IMG/VR virus record: IMGVR_UViG_3300031521_000072
Location: 1 to 59,153 of that record
Source of the DNA: a virus
Direction: 5' to 3' (one strand)
Length of the DNA stretch: 59,153 nucleotides
Part shown: piece after piece, positions 1-8,175 of the stretch
How positions within the stretch are numbered: the stretch's first letter is position 1
Layout: the number at the start of each line of letters is the position of its first letter
Made by a program: the position numbers and the translations under genes
The notes under the pieces: model-generated
Told to the model about the DNA's origin: nothing
Databases searched by the model: none
The model's input: only the letters and a program-made list of their open reading frames with translations

Positions 1-82
1 TCTGAAAATATTTTAAATCCTGCTCCGATTTCCAAAGCTGCGAATCTATACCCAATGTTGCCATTAAACCACCTATATTCAT
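1..82 (-). CDS. Tape measure protein, N-terminal fragment
   Basis: The ATG at 82..80 overlaps the stop of the tail-chaperone extension as ATGA, so translation is probably coupled. Only 27 residues are visible before the window ends. They include GGLMATLGIDSQLWKSEQ, which resembles the usual start of tape measure proteins (a short beta segment followed by a helix). Its place directly after the two tail chaperone frames is the conserved siphovirus order. In the family this protein sets tail length and is held by the chaperones. The call rests on synteny and this short N-terminus; the rest of the gene lies outside the window. Confidence 0.72.
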   Translation of the reverse strand, partial: MNIGGLMATLGIDSQLWKSEQDLKYFQ

Positions 83-450
83 ATTTTTTGTTTTTTAGCT
101 TCTTTTCGATTATGAGATTTTGTAAAAGCAAGGAGTATTGTTTTCATATCCTCTGCGGATTGTTGCGTTTTATCCTCAACTTTTACGTTCCATGGAAATT
201 CAAAATCTTTTACTGAAGTCAATTTTGCCCCTTGCTTACCTACAGCCCGAATAACCAAATTAGTCATCAATGAAAACATATAACTGAACCTGTAATCATT
301 TCGCAATTCCCCAATTGGATCCATCCGGTCATATTCTACCCATTCAGATAATTGGGATGAGGTTAATTGTTCCAGCAATATATCCGGGTGTGCAAATTTA
401 AGTTCCCGGCAAAGCCTGAAATAAAATTGCCGTTCAGGGCGGCTTTTTAG
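79..450 (-). CDS. Tail assembly chaperone, -1 frameshift extension (gpT-like)
   Basis: This frame has no convincing start codon (the first candidate is a TTG at 378) but is open, in the -1 frame, back to the slippery site at 456..450. Slippage there joins it to the upstream chaperone as a fusion of about 246 residues, as in the lambda gpG/gpGT pair. The extension reads LKSRPERQFYFRLCRELKF after the shift, then a helical, charged segment. In the family the fused form recruits tail tube subunits to the tape measure. It ends at 79 with TGA overlapping the tape measure ATG. Seen: open frame, slippery heptamer, hairpin. Inferred: function. Confidence 0.85.
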   Translation of the reverse strand, partial: LKSRPERQFYFRLCRELKFAHPDILLEQLTSSQLSEWVEYDRMDPIGELRNDYRFSYMFSLMTNLVIRAVGKQGAKLTSVKDFEFPWNVKVEDKTQQSAEDMKTILLAFTKSHNRKEAKKQKI

Positions 451-456
451 TTTTTT
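429..456 (-). promoter_or_regulatory. Programmed -1 ribosomal frameshift site
   Basis: On the minus strand the heptamer A AAA AAC (456..450) lies in the zero frame of the upstream chaperone (codons aca aaa aac), one codon before its stop at 449..447. A 6-nt spacer follows, then a hairpin with stem GCCG/CGGC and loop CCCTGAA (443..429). This is the textbook X XXY YYZ slippery sequence with downstream structure used by tail chaperone genes. The -1 frame stays open for 123 codons. Confidence 0.88.
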
Positions 457-818
457 GTCAACTCCTCTTTATCCTTTTCTGAAACCTTATTAAGACGGGA
501 AGCCACTTCAACAATTTTATCCAATGTTTTTGCGGTCATGTTTTTGGATAATGTTTCCACGTCAGCAATAGTCAACAGGGGATTTCCTTCTTCATCGCAT
601 AAAGTAGCAACAGCAAGTTTTGCCCTGAAATTTTCGAGTGTTTGACGCTGTTCCATTTTATCCCCAACCTTAACTTGCTTCACAATACTGTTTTCAAACT
701 CATCCCTTTCCTTACCGGACATTTCACGTACGTGCACCACGGTTTCTTCATCCAATTGTACTTGTTCAATTTTACATACTTCTTTTTTCAATAAGCCTTT
801 GCGATCCAATGTTTTCAT
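447..818 (-). CDS. Tail assembly chaperone (gpG-like)
   Basis: A 123-residue protein, charged and helical, starting at an ATG in MKTLDRKGLLKKEVC. Size, position between tail tube and tape measure, and the frameshift signal at its end fit the lambda gpG role: a cytoplasmic chaperone that coats the tape measure before the tube polymerises. The tail chaperone family is weakly conserved in sequence, so the assignment depends on context and the slippery site. It lies 61 bp downstream of the tail tube gene. Confidence 0.8.
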   Translation of the reverse strand: MKTLDRKGLLKKEVCKIEQVQLDEETVVHVREMSGKERDEFENSIVKQVKVGDKMEQRQTLENFRAKLAVATLCDEEGNPLLTIADVETLSKNMTAKTLDKIVEVASRLNKVSEKDKEELTKN

Positions 819-879
819 TTTGATTAAATTAAGTGTAAATGATTATTTTATTAGCCCGTGATTAGAGCAGAAATAAATA

Positions 880-1320
880 TTATCCATGAAGACTGCTATT
901 TGCCCCGCTGTTTATTACGATAATCCCTGAAACTTTTAAAGTCACCGGAGCTTTGATCACGTCATCAACCGTAATTGATAATCCAATTTCAGTAACCAAC
1001 GCAGCAAATTCAAAACTGGTTTCTGCTAAATCAGGTAAAATGATTTCATAATTCTGCAAATCATCATCCTCAAAATCTGCATTCATCAAGTCATACCCTT
1101 CCCGGGTAAAAATCATATCCAAAGTTACAGTACCCCCATCCCTTAAACCTCCAATAAAGGTCTTGTACCCTACCACAGCATTAAGCACTGTGGTATCAAT
1201 TGTTGAGCGGGATTTCGATGGGCCATCAATCCCTTTAATTTCTGATATTTCATCCCACTTAGTTCCGGCAGTGTCCCACCGTTGAAATATCGTGCCTTTT
1301 CCGGCAACTGGTTCATCCAT
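880..1320 (-). CDS. Major tail tube protein
   Basis: A 146-residue protein beginning MDEPVAGKGTIFQRWDTAG. The N-terminal strand pattern, the central GGLRDGGTVTLDMIF segment and the C-terminal APVTLKVSGI strand match lambda gpV-type tail tube subunits, where the phrase KVSGI near the end is common. It polymerises as hexameric rings around the tape measure. It sits between the tail terminator-like gene and the chaperones, the canonical place. No extra Ig-like C-terminal domain is present. Confidence 0.82.
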   Translation of the reverse strand: MDEPVAGKGTIFQRWDTAGTKWDEISEIKGIDGPSKSRSTIDTTVLNAVVGYKTFIGGLRDGGTVTLDMIFTREGYDLMNADFEDDDLQNYEIILPDLAETSFEFAALVTEIGLSITVDDVIKAPVTLKVSGIIVINSGANSSLHG

Positions 1321-1325
1321 AATTT

Positions 1326-1742
1326 TTACCTCCGTTGTAAATTTAAGTTAATAATAAATCTTGGTCTGCTGTTTTCATCCCAGTCCAAAAAGGTTGGGCC
1401 ATTGATGACAACCACCAAAGTATAAAACGAATCATTCCATGTCTCATTTGCCCGGCCATGTAGTGAATCCGCTATAAATTGCGCCATATCCCATCCATCC
1501 TCATAATTGTCTGATCTAACTCTTATTTGAACAGCTGGATATTCATATTTGCTGATTTTAGTTCCTATATTCAGTGCAGGGGATATGCTTGAGGTATCAA
1601 ATACCGTTACACATATGTTTGGTTTTGCTGGTTCCTTTCCTACAAACAAATTTTCCCCAAAAGTAAGTCCTAAAGATTCTGAACTTGTTGTGGATGAATT
1701 ATCAGCCAACATATCACATATATCAATTGAACTTGCTTTCAT
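1326..1742 (-). CDS. Tail terminator / minor capsid-like protein
   Basis: A 138-residue protein of alternating strands and helices (IQFADSL-like helix in DMAQFIADSLHG, final strand RFIINLNLQRR). Length, fold pattern and position directly before the tail tube gene fit the tail terminator family, which caps the tube and joins it to the head. A minor capsid protein annotation for the same fold is the alternative. There is a 5-bp gap to the tail tube gene and a 3-bp gap to the gp10-like gene. Confidence 0.62.
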   Translation of the reverse strand: MKASSIDICDMLADNSSTTSSESLGLTFGENLFVGKEPAKPNICVTVFDTSSISPALNIGTKISKYEYPAVQIRVRSDNYEDGWDMAQFIADSLHGRANETWNDSFYTLVVVINGPTFLDWDENSRPRFIINLNLQRR

Positions 1743-1745
1743 AAT

Positions 1746-2249
1746 TTAGTTTTTAATCGTTGCTGATTTCCTTATCTCCTGTAAAACTTTTGCTGCATTT
1801 CGATTTATACTGTACTCAAAAAACTTTGGCCCACTCCCCGGTCTGCTCCATGTACCATTTGAATTGCCCATCATTTCATGAACCCACATAGCATATACTG
1901 CACTAAACCCCATCACTACAATTAATTTATCCCCGGCAATACTTTTTGCCCCGCTTAAATCTTTTGCATGATTGGTGCTCATTTCTGCTTTTCCCTTTCC
2001 TCTAAAATTGGGATTCTTGGATTCAGCTATATCTGACAAAAAGTTTCTTCCTGTAACAGTATAAAAGCTTGCCCTCAAATTTCCTTTATCCAAAGGGATC
2101 AATGGGGAAGTCTTATCCATATCCCTTCTAATAATTATGGCAGCCCTGATCAAACCTTTCATGCTTAAACCTTCAATGTTTTTTATTTCCCTTTGAAGAT
2201 TTCTCATCACCTTTTCAATACCTACCAATTTAACTTTTCCCCGTTTCAT
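1746..2249 (-). CDS. HK97 gp10-like neck protein
   Basis: A 167-residue protein with the hallmarks of the gp10-like head-tail family: an N-terminal helix (GIEKVMRNLQREI), then KTSPLIPLDKGNLRASF, where the D/G-N-L-R-x-S motif is typical, and YAMWVHEMMG before a conserved P/F-rich end (GPKFFEYSI). It acts at the neck between head and tail. It is placed between the stopper and terminator genes, with spacings of 2-3 bp, suggesting one transcript. Confidence 0.78.
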   Translation of the reverse strand: MKRGKVKLVGIEKVMRNLQREIKNIEGLSMKGLIRAAIIIRRDMDKTSPLIPLDKGNLRASFYTVTGRNFLSDIAESKNPNFRGKGKAEMSTNHAKDLSGAKSIAGDKLIVVMGFSAVYAMWVHEMMGNSNGTWSRPGSGPKFFEYSINRNAAKVLQEIRKSATIKN

Positions 2250-2251
2250 TA

Positions 2252-2650
2252 TTATTTTCCTAAATAAGCAGTTCTGATAAATTTGTCAGTGGATTTGACT
2301 TCAGGTATTTTATCAAAAGCAATAATTTCATAAGCCCCATTTACTTTTTTTGGATTCAAATAATCCCCAGAACTACTTTCTTCAGAATCATGAATTGAAT
2401 CCAAATCTCCTAAATACAACCACCCTTCAATTTGTAAATCTATGGTGACTAATATTGAAGCATTGCTTATTTGCTCAACACCCTGATTGTTTTTAACAAT
2501 GCGTTGCTTGTCTTCCCATCGTACCCCGTTTGGGGATTTCAACTCAATTGGTGCATCAAAAGTCTTACCCCCAAATCCATCATTAACCGGATTGCCCCAA
2601 TAAACGGCTGTCTGAACGCATACTTTTTTTATGAAATTTTGAATGCTCAT
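2252..2650 (-). CDS. Head closure (stopper) protein
   Basis: A 132-residue beta-rich protein. The segment TAVYWGNPVNDGFGGKTFD resembles stopper proteins of siphoviruses, which bind the adaptor ring and close the head channel. It follows the adaptor gene after a 221-bp gap that holds the duplicated 114-bp element. Sequence similarity to named families is weak by eye; order of genes carries most of the call. Confidence 0.6.
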   Translation of the reverse strand: MSIQNFIKKVCVQTAVYWGNPVNDGFGGKTFDAPIELKSPNGVRWEDKQRIVKNNQGVEQISNASILVTIDLQIEGWLYLGDLDSIHDSEESSSGDYLNPKKVNGAYEIIAFDKIPEVKSTDKFIRTAYLGK

Positions 2651-2701
2651 TGAATGATATTTAATGATAAATTAATTTTATATTAAATGTTGATGCTTTG
2701 C

Positions 2702-2815
2702 TAACTACTTGATTTATACCCAATAACATTATCTTTTTCAATTGATATACTTATGCCACTTTCAACATAAATGCTTTAAATCGAATAAAAACAACATTAA
2801 ATACAATGATGGTTA
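2702..2815 (-). repeat. 114-bp dispersed non-coding element, copy 1
   Basis: Read on the minus strand this stretch begins TAACCATCATTG and ends CAAGTAGTTA. It matches 45603..45716 (plus strand) over 114 bp with a single difference (C here, T at 45663). In both copies it is non-coding, follows the stop codon of one gene and points towards the start of the next (here the stopper gene, 52 bp further on). I do not recognise it as a known riboswitch or IS end; a promoter, leader RNA or recombination site are all possible. Confidence 0.9.
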
Positions 2816-2871
2816 AAATTAATTAATGTTGATAAGACATAAATTTTATTTATTAGCTATAATATTTCAGG

Positions 2872-3231
2872 TTAATAAGGGATGGCAAAAGTGTAGGCTG
2901 CGTTGCCTCCTAAAGCCGCAAAAGAACCTGATGAATCCAAATTTAAAACCATCTGACCGTATGAAGTTTGTTTCAAACCTTCTCCATAATTTCCGGTGTA
3001 CTCAATAGAAGCCCCTCCAGCACCTTCTTTTTTTGCCTGACGTTCCCGGGTGATCGTGATCATATGGGCAGTCAACCATCGTTCAATTTCTTTCAAAATA
3101 TCGGTCACCTCAGTTCCCAAAACTTTATTCACCATCACGTTGGCACTACTTATATAAACATCAACTTGCGGGTCAGTCAGTGAACTTTCATCCAATATTG
3201 CTTTTACTTCTGTTGCGGTAACTCTTACCAT
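2872..3231 (-). CDS. Head-tail adaptor protein
   Basis: A 119-residue helical protein: VTATEVKAILDESSLTDPQV then two further helices (DVYISSANVMVNKVLG; EIERWLTAHMITI). This pattern is characteristic of gp6/gp15-type head completion adaptors that dock beneath the portal. The C-terminal segment SYGQMVLNLDSSGSFA is also common in that family. It lies between the sulfotransferase and the stopper gene. Confidence 0.75.
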   Translation of the reverse strand: MVRVTATEVKAILDESSLTDPQVDVYISSANVMVNKVLGTEVTDILKEIERWLTAHMITITRERQAKKEGAGGASIEYTGNYGEGLKQTSYGQMVLNLDSSGSFAALGGNAAYTFAIPY

Positions 3232-3235
3232 GATA

Positions 3236-3898
3236 TTATTTTTTATGAATTAATTCAGTTAATGTTTGTTCAATTTTCGGATTCCATGATAAACCTAAAT
3301 CAGTACATAAAGATTGCAGCTGAGAAAAATCATTTTCCAATACCCGGTCAGGCCAGACAAAAATCATATTCAGTCCGTGGGATTTCATTTTTACCCATTC
3401 AGCTTCATATTTGTGAATTAACCACATCCACCCTTCCTCCTCCGTAGTCACCCCCACTAATTTTCGTATCTCTGGATTTTTGAATGTACACATCCAATTT
3501 GTTTTCACACAAGAATTTACAATTTCAGTGGGCTTTCTTCGTACCACAATCCATACCGCATCAGGATACAGATCCGTATATAATTTCCAAAGAGGGGTTA
3601 ATAATGAACTTTTAAACATCCAAGGATTTTCATCAAATTCATTTCTCCCCTGAACCAACAAATTATATTCCACTGAAGCTTTCAAATCCATGTTAACCTT
3701 ATCCACTTCAGGAAATAAATTTTCACTATACGTGGATACAAGGTCTTCACATAAATGTTTTAATCGAAAATTTTCATACATCCCCGTCATGCTACCTGTC
3801 CACACCCCTCCGGTCATACTCAATGCCCGGGCTATAAGGGATGCCCCGCTTCTTTCCACTCCTGTTACAAATATTGGATTATTTTTATGGAGGTTCAT
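3236..3898 (-). CDS. Sulfotransferase family protein
   Basis: Start taken as the ATG at 3898 (TGATG overlap with the fusion gene upstream). Near the N-terminus, NPIFVTGVERSGASLIARAL fits the 5'-phosphosulfate binding loop of PAPS-dependent sulfotransferases (GxxRSGTTLL type), and VWIVVRRKPTEIVNS fits the 3'-phosphate binding strand. Helical segments follow, including WMWLIHKYEAEW. About 220 residues, short for the family but complete in both PAPS motifs. It is co-directional and overlapping with a glycosyltransferase fusion, suggesting sulfation of a glycan made by its neighbours. The substrate is not evident. Confidence 0.7.
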   Translation of the reverse strand: MNLHKNNPIFVTGVERSGASLIARALSMTGGVWTGSMTGMYENFRLKHLCEDLVSTYSENLFPEVDKVNMDLKASVEYNLLVQGRNEFDENPWMFKSSLLTPLWKLYTDLYPDAVWIVVRRKPTEIVNSCVKTNWMCTFKNPEIRKLVGVTTEEEGWMWLIHKYEAEWVKMKSHGLNMIFVWPDRVLENDFSQLQSLCTDLGLSWNPKIEQTLTELIHKK

Positions 3899-5916
3899 CA
3901 AATATAATTTAGATAGTCTTTGCCAATCATTTTTTTCAAAATTTGCAATCTTTCAAATACCGTGGTTTCAGGCTTTTTAAACGATCTTATGTTATGCCCT
4001 GAACCTATACCAGCACGACCGGGCAACCCCTTTATTCCCACAGCCAAATCCCCTCCCTCAAACAAATTTACAACCCCAGAAGGAAGGGAACGAAAGAAAT
4101 CCAAATCAATAAACTTTTGGTTTTGAATAGCCCTTTCAAATGCGGGTAAAGCTGAGGTTTTAAAAGCTGTTTGGAATAAGCTGGAATGTTTATGATTTTG
4201 ATTTCGATAACCATCCTTTATTTCCACATTAAAATAATAGGTTAAAGCTTCCCCGGCAACTTGAAATCCCTTTAACTTTTCCCGCATCACATTCAGGTAT
4301 TCAGGGCTGTACCAATCATCATCCTCAATTATAAATATTTCGGATACTTCATGCTTTTTAACTTCGTTAATAGCAGCTTTCAAATTTCGGCTTTGGGTGT
4401 TCTGCCCCGCCCTCCATACCGGGGCTGGGTTCACATGAATGATATCCCAATTGTCTTTAAAACCCTGTTTAATACTTTCTGTTGTTTTTGGTACACAGTC
4501 ATCCACTATCACCCAAAGTACTTTACCCGGATATGTTTGGGCCTTCATGTATTTAGCACAAAGTTCAATTTGTTTTTCCCTTCCCCCGGTTGGAGTGATT
4601 AAAGCAATAGTGTCTTTTGGGATTTCCTTTTTTGGTAAAACTTTCAGCCAACTATGATCTTGAAAAGTAAAATCAGGAGCAGTAAAAACTTCATCCACAG
4701 CTTGGATAACCCCCAGATGAGGAGCTTCCACATAATCATGACCCCCAATAAAACAACGGGATTTAGGGATATAATTTTCAATGTCTTTTTTTACTTGTTC
4801 ATAAGTATGGTTGCCATCAATATACACAAAATCAACTTCCGATATAAACTTCAAGGCATTGTCTGAAAAATCTCTTATCACTTCAATGTTTTCAAATTCT
4901 TTTATCCTGTTTTTAAAAGCTTGATATACAAGAGTCATGGAAGCTTCGTGGCAAGTAGGGTCTTTGGGATCGTACATATCAATAAAGGGATCCACGGCAA
5001 TAACTTTTTTGAAATGTTTTGCAAACAATACCGTACTTTCCCCTTGGTAACTTCCAATTTCGACCATCGTCATTTCAGAAGTATCCTGAGTTTCATTAAT
5101 TTTAGCAATCAAGGCTTTTATACCCCTGATTCCATTGGTATCTCTCATCTGTACGACTTGTTTTGCTTTTAATCCCATTTGAATGTTTATTATTTTTGTG
5201 TTAACCTCCACAGCTTCCTTAACCATGGAATGATATTGACTCATATTGTAATGGATAGGGCTGTCACACCTACCTTTCTTGACTTTCAATTCAAAATCTT
5301 CAACTGACTTACAATAATAATGATTGATCCAAGCCCTTTGTTGAACAGGGGTTTCCACGAAAGCCCCCAAAACAGTATTTCCAAATACATCAATAATTTT
5401 CCCGGTTTTAAACTTACAAAAATGAGGATGGTGCCACCCTCTTACCTTTTCAGGCCTGACAATACTCTTGATATGCTTATTTACTTCTGCCTTTACCGTA
5501 AGACAAGATGTAATACCAGAAACAAGCCCCTTTTCACGTGGATTCCCTGCGCCAAAGTTAATCCAGTTTAATCCTATTCCAGATTCTGTTATAGTGGCTA
5601 AAAAGGGCTTGATTTCACCTTCCTCAATAACTATAAATTCATCATCATCAATAAAAGCGATCCAATCACACTTTGGAGTTTGTTTTTTGTTTTGTTTTTC
5701 AATACAATTGTTGTAAACCGGAAGTTGTTGGATAAGCCCTTTCCATTGGTATATGATCACCCCTGTTTTATCCTTTACCGTGTCGACAATAGGAATTTCA
5801 GAATCATTATCATACAAAAAGAAATAATTAACACCAATCAAACGGTGCCAAACTAACCACTCATTTAAGTAAGCTGCTGGAGTATCTTTCATAATGGAAC
5901 ATATCCCTACAACCAT
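3898..5916 (-). CDS. Glycosyltransferase-methyltransferase-glycosyltransferase fusion
   Basis: A 672-residue protein with three segments. Residues 1-230 look like a GT92/DUF23-type glycosyltransferase: NEWLVWHRLIGV, FLYDNDS and the metal-binding WIAFIDDDEF. Residues 280-410 look like a class I SAM methyltransferase of the Methyltransf_24 type: VEIGSYQGESTVLFA, VIAVDPF, DFVYIDGNHTYEQV. Residues 435-620 look like a GT-A glycosyltransferase: ALITPTGGREKQIELC, WVIVDDC and IFIIEDDDWYSPEYL. It overlaps the DUF115-like gene by 10 bp and the sulfotransferase by 1 bp. Likely role: building a modified glycan on the virion or host surface (inference). Such a triple fusion in one phage protein is unusual. 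Confidence 0.78.
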   Translation of the reverse strand: MVVGICSIMKDTPAAYLNEWLVWHRLIGVNYFFLYDNDSEIPIVDTVKDKTGVIIYQWKGLIQQLPVYNNCIEKQNKKQTPKCDWIAFIDDDEFIVIEEGEIKPFLATITESGIGLNWINFGAGNPREKGLVSGITSCLTVKAEVNKHIKSIVRPEKVRGWHHPHFCKFKTGKIIDVFGNTVLGAFVETPVQQRAWINHYYCKSVEDFELKVKKGRCDSPIHYNMSQYHSMVKEAVEVNTKIINIQMGLKAKQVVQMRDTNGIRGIKALIAKINETQDTSEMTMVEIGSYQGESTVLFAKHFKKVIAVDPFIDMYDPKDPTCHEASMTLVYQAFKNRIKEFENIEVIRDFSDNALKFISEVDFVYIDGNHTYEQVKKDIENYIPKSRCFIGGHDYVEAPHLGVIQAVDEVFTAPDFTFQDHSWLKVLPKKEIPKDTIALITPTGGREKQIELCAKYMKAQTYPGKVLWVIVDDCVPKTTESIKQGFKDNWDIIHVNPAPVWRAGQNTQSRNLKAAINEVKKHEVSEIFIIEDDDWYSPEYLNVMREKLKGFQVAGEALTYYFNVEIKDGYRNQNHKHSSLFQTAFKTSALPAFERAIQNQKFIDLDFFRSLPSGVVNLFEGGDLAVGIKGLPGRAGIGSGHNIRSFKKPETTVFERLQILKKMIGKDYLNYI

Positions 5917-6596
5917 GATTTGACTTCCTTTAAAGTGACTTTCTTGAAATCCGGGATAGCTGATTCAGGACAAACATTGAATATTTCCACCCCCAATCTT
6001 TTAGCATCAGCGGCAATAAATGGAAACCCTTGTAAATGGCGATTGAAAGGAAGTGCCCGGGCTTTTACTCCTGCGGTACGATATTCAGAATGCCAATGTT
6101 GGGCATCCGCTTTTAGCTTCATATCAAACCCCAATAAAAATATCCTTTTAGCCCCCGCATGAACAGCCACACTTATTGCTGCTGCCCCACTATTCTGATT
6201 CCAAGCAACCATATCCGGTCTGGTACTTATTCCACGGGGTTTGCTTCTTTCCCTTAACATGTATTTAATCCACTCTATACGATCTGTGACCGGGGCTGAA
6301 CTTACTTTTATGGCAGGATGTACTCTTAACAATTTTGCATGCTCATCCAAAAAACTACCATCACCGAAAAATATCATATCCATCCAATCCCCAATCAAGT
6401 AAGCTATATTGATTCCAATCACGTGCTTATCATGTAGGAATGATAAATGTTCGGAATATGAAGAAGGAGGGGAAAGCTTGGATGTGACACTTTGCACAAC
6501 ATCAGCAGGTATCTCAAACTGTTCAATAACAGATGGCCCCCCACCTAATATCCAAACATCCCCCCCATTCCATATCTTTGGTACGCTCCACTTCAT
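5907..6596 (-). CDS. DUF115/MptE-like protein, probable glycan enzyme
   Basis: A 229-residue protein with a Rossmann-like start (VWILGGGPSVIEQF), then VIGINIAYLIGDWMDMIFFGD and NSGAAAISVAVHAGAKRIFLLGFDM. This succession is typical of the DUF115/MptE-like family, related to sialic acid transferases and motility accessory factors. Together with the downstream fusion and sulfotransferase it forms a three-gene overlapping cluster. The actual reaction cannot be told from sequence. Confidence 0.65.
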   Translation of the reverse strand: MKWSVPKIWNGGDVWILGGGPSVIEQFEIPADVVQSVTSKLSPPSSYSEHLSFLHDKHVIGINIAYLIGDWMDMIFFGDGSFLDEHAKLLRVHPAIKVSSAPVTDRIEWIKYMLRERSKPRGISTRPDMVAWNQNSGAAAISVAVHAGAKRIFLLGFDMKLKADAQHWHSEYRTAGVKARALPFNRHLQGFPFIAADAKRLGVEIFNVCPESAIPDFKKVTLKEVKSWL

Positions 6597-6997
6597 TAAT
6601 TACAAGCTTTTAGCATTTGTTCAGCCTCTTCTTTTTCAAGGCTTTCTTCAGTGATCTGTTTGCCGGTATTGCTCACAATATGAAACATAGGGTTCTTTTG
6701 TGTTGAATTTTCTTCATCTTTTTTCAATGAAAAAACTTCTTTGAACCCTTCTGGCTTCTGAAAATTCACATTTGGTTCTTCCTGCTTCTCAGCCGGGGTA
6801 ACTACAATCAAAGCATTCAAAAAAGCTTTTGGAATGTCTGAAGGTAAAGCAGTGAAAGTTTCATTTGGTTTAATAATCCGGTTCTTCAGATTAAATGAAC
6901 CCCCTCCAATTTTACGATATGTTACCAATTGGGATTCTTCAGCCCCTTTGGATACATTTACAATCGGAGTTACTGATGGTTTTGTTTTTCTTTCCAT
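6596..6997 (-). CDS. Hypothetical head-module protein
   Basis: A 133-residue protein without a family I recognise. The N-terminal half has beta character (GGGSFNLKNRIIKPNETFTA); the C-terminal half is charged and helical, ending SLEKEEAEQMLKACN. It lies directly after the major capsid gene and overlaps the next gene by 1 bp. A small capsid-associated or assembly protein is possible from position alone. Confidence 0.55.
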   Translation of the reverse strand: MERKTKPSVTPIVNVSKGAEESQLVTYRKIGGGSFNLKNRIIKPNETFTALPSDIPKAFLNALIVVTPAEKQEEPNVNFQKPEGFKEVFSLKKDEENSTQKNPMFHIVSNTGKQITEESLEKEEAEQMLKACN

Positions 6998-7040
6998 TTT
7001 TATTAAAGGTATAATTGACTTGATTAGTCAAATGAGTTTA

Positions 7041-8144
7041 TTAAGCTAAATGAGCAATTCCACACTGACCTTCCTGATCACTTCTGATCTGAGGAACCTG
7101 AATTGTCATGATTTTATGCTTGTCAATCAGGTTTCCTTCAGTACCCCATTGGAGATTCTGAATGCCCATACCTTTTACAAGGCGAATGGTGCTTGGGGTC
7201 ATCTGAACCAAAAGGACATTGTCAGCTTCCAAAGTATCATTCACTTTGATAGCCTTAATGTTTTCAATTTTCATGATACGTTCCCGGATGGTGTTGTCGT
7301 TTTTCAACGTACTATAATCATCATCCAATATCATATCATAAGCAGTTGGTACATACAGGTAATATGGCCCATATTGATGTTTAGCAACCAAAGCTGCTTT
7401 CATACGGTTCACATCATCCACGATCTGTTTGCCGGTTTTGGCTGAATCATTCCATTCCAGATTCAAAGATACCAAATTGCGATCAGGATAGTTCACATAA
7501 CTGTAAATGGTGTTTCTGCTGTTACTGTCCTTTTCCCCGAAAGAATAATCAGTATCAGTGAACAGCATATTTTCCAATTGTTCATAAACAGATCGGGTTG
7601 CAAATTCAGCATCAGTGGTGTCCAGAGGATTTCCCATGTTCCGACTTAAAGCCAAATCACGTGCGCTGATTTCATAATCGGCATGAACAATAGGGATAGG
7701 CAGATAGTGATATTTGTAATTTGGGCGATCATTCAATCCCCGGTTCACTCCATCCATAGTCATTACCGCTTTGATGCTTCCGCTCACAGTATGCCATTCC
7801 AATACAGTGGTTCCCATACCGTTGGCAAGGTTATACACCAATCCAAGGCTTTCCAAATCCTGAATACCACCTAAACGATAACGGGCTACAGAAAGCAAAG
7901 CATCATCCAAGGTTTTCCACTCATCCCTTCTCAGAGTTCCATTGGCCACCATCTGGGTATGATAACTTTTAGGGTCTTTAACATCACCCCCCATATATAC
8001 TGAAATATAGGGTCTGCCATCGGTATGAATGAATGGGCGCATTGCCCCAATATTCAAATTTCCGTTTGCTTGGAACTTAGATGCGACTGCACCCTGAACC
8101 ATTCCATTCTGACCAATCAGGTCAACTGTTACATTTGGATCCAT
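7041..8144 (-). CDS. Major capsid protein (HK97-fold)
   Basis: A 367-residue protein without membrane segments, preceded by cement and protease genes, as expected for the major capsid. Features consistent with the encapsulin-like branch of HK97-fold capsids: LSVARYRLGGIQDLES, a long E-loop/spine region, ADYEISARDLALSRN, and the C-terminal block YLYVPTAYDMILDDDYS followed by VLLVQMTPSTIRLVKGMG and a strand rich in Q/W. It probably forms the icosahedral shell. The family assignment is by pattern recognition and order. Confidence 0.85.
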   Translation of the reverse strand: MDPNVTVDLIGQNGMVQGAVASKFQANGNLNIGAMRPFIHTDGRPYISVYMGGDVKDPKSYHTQMVANGTLRRDEWKTLDDALLSVARYRLGGIQDLESLGLVYNLANGMGTTVLEWHTVSGSIKAVMTMDGVNRGLNDRPNYKYHYLPIPIVHADYEISARDLALSRNMGNPLDTTDAEFATRSVYEQLENMLFTDTDYSFGEKDSNSRNTIYSYVNYPDRNLVSLNLEWNDSAKTGKQIVDDVNRMKAALVAKHQYGPYYLYVPTAYDMILDDDYSTLKNDNTIRERIMKIENIKAIKVNDTLEADNVLLVQMTPSTIRLVKGMGIQNLQWGTEGNLIDKHKIMTIQVPQIRSDQEGQCGIAHLA

Positions 8145-8175
8145 TATAGTTGTTTCTCCTTTCTTTTGTTATTAA

